Part shown: in pieces, positions 47,422-56,277 of the stretch
How positions within the stretch are numbered: position 1 is the first letter of the stretch
Layout: each line of letters starts with the position of its first letter
DNA from: Formicarius rufipectus
Taxonomy: Eukaryota; Chordata; Aves; Passeriformes; Formicariidae
Assembly: GCA_013399695.1 (NCBI GenBank)
Contig: VXAU01003743.1
Location: 422,869 to 486,868 of the forward strand
Length of the DNA: 64,000 bases
Direction: 5' to 3'
Program-made: the position numbers and the translations under genes
Notes under the pieces: model-generated
The model's database searches: none
Seen by the model: only the letters and a program-made list of their open reading frames with translations
What the model was told of the DNA's origin: nothing

Positions 47422-48000
47422 GCACAGAAAGGGTCCTTTCAGTCTCCCTCCCAGCTCCCGGTGCGAAGGGAGCAGTGCGACAGAGCCGTCGCTGCGGGCC
47501 TGCCGGGGGCTCAGCCCTTTGTTTCGAGCCCCGAGGGGAAAGCAAAGCCATCCAGCTGGGAGGGAGCTGGAAAAGCGAGCTATTTAAAACCCGTCTGGTG
47601 CCCGCTTTTAGCCGCGCTGCCAAAGCCGCTTAGGGCGGTGGTGCCCTGCGAGCCCGGCCGCAGTGCCGAGCCGTGCCGAGCTGTGGGGTTGCCGTACCGA
47701 GCCGTGCCGAGCTGTGGGGTTGCCGTACCGAGCCGTGCCGAGCTGTGGAGTTGCCGTACTGAGCCGTGCCGAGCTGCAGGGCGGCCAGGCCGGCTCGGGG
47801 AGGCGCCGGGGCCGCGCTGCCAGCACTGCGTCAGCTCCACACCCCGTCAGCTGACCCGCTCCTGCAGCACCAGTGCAGCACCACTGCAGACTGCCGGGGA
47901 AGCCCATGAGTCCCACCCCGAGCCTCCTTCTCCTGCAGCGCTTCCCTTGGAATGCATAATTGATAATCCCAGCTGGAGGGCACATCGCGTGTGTGGAGAG
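47422..48000 (+). promoter_or_regulatory. RTN4: RTN4-C internal promoter and leader region
   Basis: A GC/CpG-rich block directly precedes the RTN4-C start codon. It has a TATA-like tatttaaaa at 47581-47589, a 31-bp tandem repeat (47668-47784), E-box-like CAGCTG motifs (for example in cccagctggag just before the start codon) and two short upstream reading frames (47906-47959 and 47952-47963). E-boxes fit the strong muscle expression known for mammalian RTN4-C, but that link is inference. If the TATA-like element is used, transcription would start near 47,615 and the minisatellite would lie in the leader. Confidence 0.55.
47668..47784 (+). repeat. 31-bp minisatellite, about 3.7 copies
   Basis: Units start at 47668, 47699, 47730 and 47761, each beginning gagccgtgccgagctg. 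Units 1 and 2 are identical; unit 3 has two changes (g to a, and c to t at its end); the last is partial. The unit is GC-rich with repeated CCGAGC and GCCGTGCCG motifs. It lies 220-330 bases before the RTN4-C start codon and creates spurious open frames on both strands. Confidence 0.97.
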
Positions 48001-48034
48001 ATGGACAGTCAGCTGAGCAGCTGGAAGGATAAGG
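48001..48034 (+). CDS. RTN4: RTN4-C (Nogo-C) first exon
   Basis: The exon reads MDSQLSSWKDK plus one base, then the donor aagg|gtattt. Mammalian RTN4-C starts MDGQKKNWKDK, so the first residues and the WKDK end are conserved, as is the exon length of 11 codons plus one base. Joined to exons 4-9 it gives 199 residues, identical to mammalian RTN4-C. The protein is essentially the reticulon homology domain with a short N-terminal tail. In mammals it is abundant in muscle and brain. The frame stays open for over 200 codons upstream but has no ATG there, so this ATG is the start. Confidence 0.93.
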
Positions 48035-51000
48035 GTATTTATTCTTTCACCTTTTCTTTTTTTTTTTTTTTCCCCCTGTCTTTTCCGGGTTGTTTTTAGC
48101 AAGTGGCGTTTGTAGCATGTATTTGATTGTGAAATGGATCTGAGACGTGAGATCTTTGTGCTCTGCCTTGAGAATTGCAAAACCTGCGGGTTAAAGTGGG
48201 TAGAAATGATCGTTGCAGAAGAATAAATAATGGATGTAGGGGAAGCAGCTCGTGTGACACTGCAGATCTTTGTGAGCCCTCCAGAGTCTGGTAATGACCG
48301 GCTTGTTTTGGAGTGCGCAGCACCACCAGCGGCACGGCCCATCGAGCCCCTGCTCCCTGGGAATTTCGAGATTATTAGTAATTTCCTCAATACCAGCCTT
48401 GAACTGAGGAAAACATGGTGTCAGCAGAGTGGGGCTTAATTGTTTTAAGAGGAGAAATCACCTGCAGACTGGGGGGGGTTGGGTCTGTTCAAGGTACTGT
48501 GTTTGAAATTGCGTTTGCTTTGGGTTTTTCCGAATTCTGGTGAATTCTAGGTGAAACTGTCTGATCTGTGGGGATTTACAGCCCTAATATCAAATTGTTT
48601 GAGGTAAATAAGTAGCTAACCTTAAATTAGTGTGGTGCTGACCTTTGTTCCTGTAAGCACCAATGGGAGATCTCCGGTGTAAATCTCTGTGGATCATTAC
48701 ATTAGTGCTCAGTGTGTTAGAGTTTAAGCCTTATTTGAATACATAATCTTCATACTTTATCAACAGGACAAGCTTGAAAAAAATGTAATCATCTCTGGAT
48801 ACTTAAATATCTTTTTAAGGGGGCTTGTCGTGCTTGGTGCTTATCAAGTTTTCCCCCTTTTTTATAACTTGTTTAAAATCTGTGTTGCCTTTTTTTCCCC
48901 TACTTGGATAAAATTGCCAGGTGGAATCCACAGAATGCTCTAGCAGAACCTAAATATATAGCAAAAAAAGCCCTGCAGGTGAAAATACTTGTCCCAGCAA
49001 AATAAGCTTCTCAGAGTTTAATCTTTGAGAAAAGGGCTATAAAATATTAGGAAATAATATTGTGCAGTGTTCAGTAATAGATTGTTGTTTGTAAGTAGTT
49101 TAAATGATCAGCATTTCATACATCAGTCCTGAAATTCTCGGGGTTGGGAAAGGGGGGAGGAAAAGGAAAATTAAAGGTGGGGGGGGAGGTGGGGAGGTCA
49201 GAAGGTTTTTGTAAAAATTGAAAGGCAAGTTCCGTTTGGGTTTTGAGGCCCAGTTTTCAGGTTTCTTACCAAGCAGGGGTGGTGGTCTGTCCCTCACTGC
49301 TGCTGAAAGCAGCCATTTCCAACCCTGGCATTGGAGGCCTTGGGAATAATGGAGTCTGCTTTGGATGCCTGTGGTGAGCAGAGCACCCTTTGGGGGGATC
49401 CACTGCCTGGGGGGAGGCCGGTTCTGTGGGGGCTGCAGGGCAGGGTGTGATGGTGATGTGTGATGGAACCATCGTGCAGCAAACCCAGAAAACCTGACCC
49501 TGTCCTGCCTGCAGGTTTTGTGCTGGTAAAACTGCTACAAGCTGCTTTTAAATCCCCCCTCCTTGTTTTTACCCCCCCTCTTAGGTGGAGCAAGCTTGTT
49601 TCGTGCCTGTTTCTCTCTCTAAGGAACCCCCTTGAGCCTTGAGGTTTAATTCTGATTTAACTTGTAGAGATGAGGTCTAGGAGAAAATGGAAGCAGACAC
49701 GAAGGTTTGGGGGGGAGGAGAAGAGCCTGGTTCCTCTCTTACTGCAGCTGCTAAAGTCTGGCTTAGTGTGGGGTTTTTTGTTCAGAACAAGATGAAGATG
49801 CCATGTGTTGTGTTCCTGCTTCCTTAGGTCGGGCTCCAGTGGCATGGAAAACGATGGGTAAAGTTCAGGGACTGATTGCACTATTCATTGTGCCCCAAAA
49901 TAAATACAGAAGCAAATATTGCAACATGCTTCTTGCAATGCTAAAAAAAAATGAATTGGAAAAAATAATCAGATCTTAAAGCAGAACAAAAAGTGTGGTT
50001 CGTAGCTGGACTTGGCAGCTGAAGCACGACTTCCTAAGGAATATAATCCTAAATTCAGATACGTGTGGTGTAGTTGAGGAACCAGCATAATTCAAGTGGT
50101 ACCACCTGTGGCATTGATAATACCTGTGGTATTGATCATCTAGATAGGCAGCATGAAATAGGTTTACCCTGGGGGTGGCCTGACTTTTATTTTTAGCTCT
50201 TTAAAGACAGGCCCTATGGAGTAACTGGTACTAAAATGTAACCTTTTTTAAATGTAATTTGTAATGATTTCAATGAATTGTGAGGCTTTCATGTCTGAAT
50301 ATTGCTAATGGTGGGATGAACACCACAGACATACTGTCAGGCTATCCCAGAATTCATATTTGTTAAGTAATGTGCTGAAAATCTGTCTGGATTCTGGTTC
50401 AGCTTAGCTAAATCAAGGCAAAGGTTGCATGGCCTTGTGCAGCTCTTGATATTTTTGGTTCTTTTTTTTGTGTGAATAATCAGGGCTTTGGACTGGTTGT
50501 ACCCAGTTGGTACCTTGTGCACACATGCACGAGTATATGGTTGAGTAGAAATGAAAGAAAAATGCCTCTTTGGCTCTCCAGTAATTGTCAGATCGTATTT
50601 GGAAATTTTGGGGGGAAATTGGATAGTGTCGGACTGTGAAATCTGTATTTTCTCGTTGGGGATGGTGGGGCAGATGTGCCCTGTGTGGAATGTGTGTGAT
50701 ACAGCTGTGTTCCCTGCCCTGTGGGATGCATCCTGCTGGCTGTGCTGCCCCCCGGGGCTGTCAGTGGGCACCGCGTGCAGTCATGTGCACCCACCCAGTC
50801 CCACCAGCCCGGGGCTCTTTGCTTGTGCCCGCCTTGAACGAGACGCTCAAGGGCCAAACTGGCTCCAGACTTGTCTGTGAAGGCTTAAATGAAGGCTTTA
50901 GTTTTGTGGCCCAGTCTCTGCTTCTTTTGGGGCATGGCAGGAATGTTAAATAATGGCTCTGGTGCAGGAAGCCTGGGAAATGTGAGCCCGTGGAGGGCTG

Positions 51001-51180
51001 GGAGTGCTGGTGGGTGGCTTCTCCTGGGGGCCAGGGGTACTCTGCACACAGGGAGCCCCGAAGGTCACGTTGTGTGTGCGAGTGTGAGTTGGTGTAGTTG
51101 GAAAAGGCTTCTCCGAGCAGGAATTACACCAACTTGTGCTCGTGTTCTGGGGTTTGCTGCATCTTCTCCCCAAAGCCGTG
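48035..51180 (+). other. RTN4 intron 3, between the two internal first exons
   Basis: No supported exon. Contains a T/C run just after the RTN4-C donor (48052-48078), AT-rich DNA, and a G-rich block with runs of 6-8 G at about 49,138-49,200. Open frames here are short and unsupported. Confidence 0.6.
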
Positions 51181-51579
51181 CTCGGTGACAGCTGTGATGC
51201 TGCACTGAAAGCGCCAGTGTCCGCCCGATGCCCGAGCCCCGCTGTCAGCAGAACACAAAGGGTCTGTGCTCAGCGCGGAGCCCACAGAAAGGCCCCAGTG
51301 TAGCGCCGGGAGCTCTGCAGTGTGCCCGCTCCGCGCTCACACACGCGTCCTTTCTTGGGCTGCGGGGGCAGCCCCATCCTCCTCCTCCTCCTCGTCAGCC
51401 CCAGCAGCAGCAGCTGCCGCCCCTCTGCTCTCCTCTCCTCTCCCCTCCTCTCGCTCCCCTCCCAGGCCCGGCCGGCGGAGCTTGCGTAGCGCCGACCCCG
51501 CAGCGCCCCGGCAGGAAGAGGAAAGCGGCGGCCCCGACCGTGCCAGAGCCGGGCTGGGCTGGGCTGCGGCTGCCGCGCC
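51181..51579 (+). promoter_or_regulatory. RTN4: Second internal CpG island, candidate promoter
   Basis: From about 51,180 to 51,700 the DNA is dense in CpG, unlike the surrounding intron. It includes a TCC repeat, a CAG run and a long C/T tract (about 51,420-51,470), but no TATA box. It ends in GCC-rich sequence giving the strong initiation context cgcgccATGG. The layout matches a CpG-island promoter for the short exon at 51580. No transcript can be shown from sequence alone. Confidence 0.55.
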
Positions 51580-51595
51580 ATGGAGGCCAAAATGG
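51580..51595 (+). CDS. RTN4: Candidate alternative RTN4 first exon (MEAKM)
   Basis: ATGGAGGCCAAAATGG followed by gtcagt reads MEAKM plus one base, then a plausible donor (C at +3 is the only unfavourable base). The phase is exactly the one exon 4 accepts, giving MEAKM-VVDLLYWRD and a 193-residue reticulon. The start codon has G at -3 and G at +4, an optimal context, and is the first ATG after a CpG-rich block. I do not recall this N-terminus in mammals. Short RTN4 forms with other N-termini are known in fish and frogs, so this may be their counterpart. A chance ATG beside a weak donor remains possible. Confidence 0.55.
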
Positions 51596-54520
51596 GTCAG
51601 TGCCTTCCCCCGGGGAACACCCGCCTGCGGCTCGCAGCGCTCGGCTTTGCCCTTCTCTTTCGCAGGCGCTCGCTCGGTTCACGGGTTTGGGTCTTTGTTG
51701 CTTTTTTTAAAAGAGGATTATCACGCTGAAGATATCAGGCCTCTTGTTTGTTTGCCACGAGAAACGCGGTGAATTCGGTTGTGAGTTAAATATCCGAAGG
51801 AAAAGGCTTTTGAAAAAAATGTGGTGGAAATGCTTCGGCAGCACTCGCTTTAAAGGCAAAATGTAACTGGATGAGTTGTGCATGTAAGGCACGGATGGAG
51901 CAGCACTATTTTTAGACGTGCCAAGTGCCAGTTCGTGCTTACCAAATGTAGGCAGCTGTTCTTGGGGTGGGATAGGCCTGGACGGGCGTTACATGCGGGA
52001 GATTATGCTTCAGATTGTAGAAAATAAAGCAGTTTCCAGAAGGGAAGGGACTACACGGCTGTTCCTCAGAATTGGTTTGGGGTTTTTGTGTTTGTGGGTG
52101 TTTTTTTTCCCATCTACTGTGAATATCTTCGGTGTAAATTGAAGCCAGAAAGCTGCTTCAAGTAATGCTTTGAATCTTTTCCTTTAGAAAGAAATGCGAG
52201 TACCTGTTTCTCATCAATAGGAGCATATAAATTACTGGCATTGTGTATTTTCTTGGACTGCAGTATTACAAAGCAGTTATTTAGAGACTTAAAACACTGA
52301 ATTTCCTTTGAGGAATTTACTATGAAGCCAGATCCATATGTCGTTAAGGCTCATTTGCTCCTTCTCCAGTGGAGATGGAATGAGGAAAAGTGCTTCGTGT
52401 GCACTTTGCCTCTGGTCTGGGAACTCCAGACCTGGGGATTCTGCTTATTGATTACCGAGAACAAAGGACCTGATGGGTTGCTAAAGACCATTTGGCATTT
52501 GCTGTGTGCTTTAATTTCAGCGATCTGCCTTTGTTTCTCTGTCTTGGAACCTGTCATAGGATGAATTGCTCTCTCTACATTCCTTGTAAGTGAATTAATG
52601 CGAGGAACAAGTGATTTTTCTGTGGAGCAGGAAAAGCCCACTGCCAGTGGAGAGGCTTTGCAGAGGAGGGAGTCTCATTTACAGAACTGCTGCAGCTGCA
52701 AACAGGAGCAGGGCTCATCCTCTGTCACCTGATACAGGGGCAGCTCCCAAATTCTCATGTGTCCATGCTCAAATTGCAGCACTTAAAAATAAACACAGTT
52801 TCAGTATTTGCTGCAGATGCTCTGAAAGAACTTAGTTTCTTGCGTGAATTAGGAGCACAAAATCCACCAAATGTTTTTTGGTAGGCCTAGTTTTGAAGGT
52901 CTCAACCAGGGGGGCTACTTGCAGTTCACTTTAGGTTTACTGGTTCCAGTGACTTTTAGGTCAATCTCCCCATTTTTTGGATAACCTTCTTTTACAGGCT
53001 CGACTTGCTTAATGCAGGGTGTCCAGATGCACTGATGGGCACTTCTGTGACTGGAAGCAAGTCCAAGGAAATGTCAGTGGGCTGGGCTGGAGCTGGTGTG
53101 GAGGACTTGGATCGGTGGGGCAGGGTCTATCTCTCACCCCGTATGTCTGTGCTGTCACACGGTGGCCACTGCAGGGCCCGATGTGGCTCCTGGTTTATGG
53201 GATGGCTTTGGCACAGCACAGAGAGCCAGGCTGGAGGGGGGAGGCTGTCCTGCCCCCAGCACTTCTGGTTTGGGACACACTGGGGGTGGTTGTGCAGGTC
53301 TAGCCTGCCTCTGTCTGGAGGGCTGCAGGGCATTTCTGCTGAAAAGGGAACTGTTTGGGTGAAATAGTTTGCATGATGAAAATGGTGGGTTTAAGTTTCC
53401 GACCACGATTTTCATCATTCCTGCTATTCAGTGCAGTTTCCCAATGGGAATAATGGGAAAGGACTTCTGTGAAGACACACCACGGTCCCCGTGACTTTGG
53501 CATGTTGGACCTCCAAAGAGGTTACACTGGCTTTGCCCTGCAGAGGCTGCCAGGTGTTGAATGCTGGTGCATTACTGTCTTTTCAGCCTGCAAGGAATAA
53601 GTCAAATTTCTTTCTATTTTTTCACAGTCGTTCAGAGGAAGTTCAGAACAGATTCTGTGATACAGTGTAGTACTGTTAATTTTGGTGATGTTTAGGATGA
53701 GATAGGATTAATAAACACGCAGTGCAATAGTAAGAATTTTTCTGTAATCTATCTTGAACTCTATAAAAGCAAATAGATCTGCAATGGGTGTCTTAAGGCA
53801 TTACCTCAGGCTTGTGCAAGGGTGTAGTTTACTCTGAACAGTGGAGCTAAAAATGACCTAACTCTGGCCCCTCTAATGAGGGTCGCTTAAGGAAAACTAA
53901 ACTTCGTTTGCAAATGAGGTCTTTTGCATTGATTCAGCCTGGATTGACATCTCAGTGAGATTATTCCCTCCTGATGGCTCAGTCTGTCGCCCATAATCAA
54001 CATTATGAACTCCCCTGGGAATGCTTCCATCGAAAGAAAACAAAATGAACTGTTAATGAGTCTTTGAGCAGGGCCTTTGCCTCGACCAGACTTGGAGAGG
54101 TCTAATGGTGTAGAGATATGATGGTGTCTTGTCATCTGCCCTGAAAGGGAATTGGAATCAATCGCTCCAGGGAGTGACCTCCACGAAATGCACAATGGGA
54201 TGAACTGAGGCACATAGAGCTGTGGTTCTGGTGCAGAACGGAGCACAGGAGTCGGAGAGATTGATTCTGACATTGCTTAAGGGCAGAATTGTTCTTAACT
54301 TTTAGCACTTGCATTTGAGGTAATCCTGATAACAGTAATCCCTCTGATGTGGAGTCCAGTGCAGAACCAGTACCAAGTAACAGATTTCCAGCTGTGGTTT
54401 CAGGTGTGACCAGTTCCATTCACGATGACTCCCAGCAGTGAAATGAACGCTGATGTTTTCCTGTTTCACGCCGCTGCAAAAGGCACCTCGTTCTGACCTC
54501 CTGCCTTGTTGAAATTGCAG
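51596..54520 (+). other. RTN4 intron 3, last part
   Basis: About 2.9 kb between the MEAKM exon and exon 4. No repeat family or further exon recognised. The acceptor is cttgttgaaattgcag, before the conserved ttgttgacctgctttac. Confidence 0.7.
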
Positions 54521-54728
54521 TTGTTGACCTGCTTTACTGGCGAGACATCAAGAAGACGGGCGTGGTGTTCGGGGCCAGCCTGTTCCTGCTGCTGTCCCTC
54601 ACCGTGTTCAGCATCGTCAGCGTCACCGCCTACATCGCCCTGGCCCTGCTCTCCGTCACCATCAGCTTCAGGATATACAAGGGCGTCATCCAGGCCATCC
54701 AGAAGTCTGATGAGGGCCACCCCTTCAG
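54521..54728 (+). CDS. RTN4: RTN4 exon 4, reticulon homology domain: first hairpin
   Basis: 208 bases, the invariant reticulon size. Encodes VVDLLYWRDIKKTGVVFGAS, then a long hydrophobic segment (LFLLLSLTVFSIVSVTAYIALALLSVTISF) that forms the first membrane hairpin. It ends RIYKGVIQAIQKSDEGHPF, the start of the Nogo-66 loop. The donor ttcag|gtggga leaves two bases of an arginine codon. The sequence is almost identical to mammals, as expected for the ER-tubule-shaping core. Confidence 0.98.
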
Positions 54729-56138
54729 GTGGGACTGCCCTGGCCTTGTGTCGTTGGGAGGCCCTGAGGTGCTGCAGGGGAATGCAGGTCTCTGTGCACT
54801 GAGCAATGCCTTCCCCACAGTCTGTCTGTCTCAGCCGTCCTACAGGAGATGGACTGAGGCTTTGGGACAGGGCACTCATGTCCTTGGGAGTGCAGGAAAG
54901 GGATAAACCACCTCAGTCCAGTGGAGGAATGTGTGCCTCTGAGAGGTGCAGCCTTCAGGACATGAACCAGGGACAGAGCTTAAAGAATATCCAACACTTT
55001 CAACACAATACACTTAGCAAAAATCAGAATAAATGTAGCAAGGGTTAAAGTATGACAAAGGGGCTACTTTTTATCGTGTTGGAGCTCTTAAGAATACTTT
55101 TACAATGTGTGGTTTATTCTGTGCCTCCCCCTTGCAAAGCTGCCTGGTCAATGACAGAGTCCAGGTGCCTATTGTTGCACAACTGCATCTTAAAAAGGAT
55201 GTTTTCACTTGAAGCATCCCATGAAATAATTGAATTTTTGATGCAGGGTGGGGAGTATTTTCTGGATGAGCTGAGAAGGGTGAGCAGATGGAAGCCAAGG
55301 GTGATGGCAAAACGTAGCCTTGAAATGACTGCTGCAGTTACCATTTAAAGTACTTTAATTTGTCTTGGACCTGCCACAAGGTCACGTTTAGCTTGGCCTT
55401 AGGTGGCATACACAGGAGCCTCCATGTGTATTTTTTTATTTAAAAAAATGAAAAAAAAAGTCAAAACCACCCCAAAGCAGAATCCCCCTAACCAAAAGTG
55501 TAACAAGTGTAAAATGAGTTGCCTGTACAGATGTGCTGTACTGCTCCTCCTGCCTCCAACATGCACATTAGATAGTAAATTATACCTTGCTGAAAGACCC
55601 TAAATTGCCCCAGCCAGTGCAACTACAGAGTGACAGTGGGGTGGAGGGAGGCATAACCAGATAGGGGTTTATGTAAAAGAACTGTCACTAACTGCAAGGA
55701 AGGTTTTTAACAAATGATGAAAAGTTCAGCTCATTTCCCATGCCATAATGCATTTGTTGCAGCTTAATGGTAACCCCACAAGTACCTTCCAGGGCACAAA
55801 TGGATATGTTGGTTTTGCAGGACTTTTTCCTCTGTCCCACAGACATATATTAGCCTGCCCACCTTTTTTACTTGATCTAGATGGTGTGTGACTGACTAAG
55901 TGGCATCACAAAAAGGTCTTTTTCTCTTCTCCTAAGAGACTGTGGGGTGTTTTCTTCAAGTTCCTTAAGGTTCACGCGGAATAACTTGGGTAGTTGTGTT
56001 GTATCCTTGAAGGTTCCTCCCGGGGTGATGTTTTGTTGTCTGGGCCACGGAAGGTTGGTGTGCAGGTGCTGTTTGCAGCAGATGAGGATGGTCTGGCAGC
56101 ACTGCTGCAGTGGCTTCCACGGGCTCTTGTCCCTGCAG
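54729..56138 (+). other. RTN4 intron 4
   Basis: 1410 bases, GT-AG. No repeat family recognised; one A-rich stretch lies at about 55,437-55,500. Acceptor: cttgtccctgcag. Confidence 0.9.
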
Positions 56139-56277
56139 GGCTTACCTGGAGTCTGACGTGGCCGTGTCCGAGGAGCTCATCCAGAAGTACAGCAACGTGG
56201 TGCTGGGCCACGTCAACGGCACCGTCCGCGAGCTGCGCCGCCTCTTCCTCGTCGATGACCTGGTGGATTCCCTCAAG
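56139..56277 (+). CDS. RTN4: RTN4 exon 5, Nogo-66 loop
   Basis: 139 bases, the conserved size. Encodes (R)AYLESDVAVSEELIQKY, then SNVVLGHVNGTVRELRRL and FLVDDLVDSLK. With the end of exon 4 this forms the 66-residue loop between the two hairpins, the ligand for the Nogo receptor (NgR1) in mammals. It has an N-x-T sequon (NGT); mammals have NCT at this place, so the loop cysteine is replaced by glycine. The exon is GC-rich compared with its flanks. The donor ctcaag|gtgagc is optimal. Confidence 0.97.

Noticed and set aside
47389..48000. More than 200 open codons in frame before the RTN4-C start
   Set aside because: There is no ATG in the stretch, much of it is the 31-bp repeat, and a splice from upstream exons into the acceptor at 47421 would be out of phase. 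Mammalian RTN4-C starts at the matching ATG.
47608..48390. 260-codon open frame on the minus strand over the RTN4-C promoter
   Set aside because: It is antisense to the minisatellite and the RTN4-C exon, with repeat-driven composition (RHGS, ATPQLGTARYGN repeats) and no recognisable family.
51228..51772. 160- and 168-codon open frames over the second CpG island
   Set aside because: Low-complexity Ser/Ala/Pro composition from TCC and CAG repeats. Neither shares the phase-1 junction used by the MEAKM frame.
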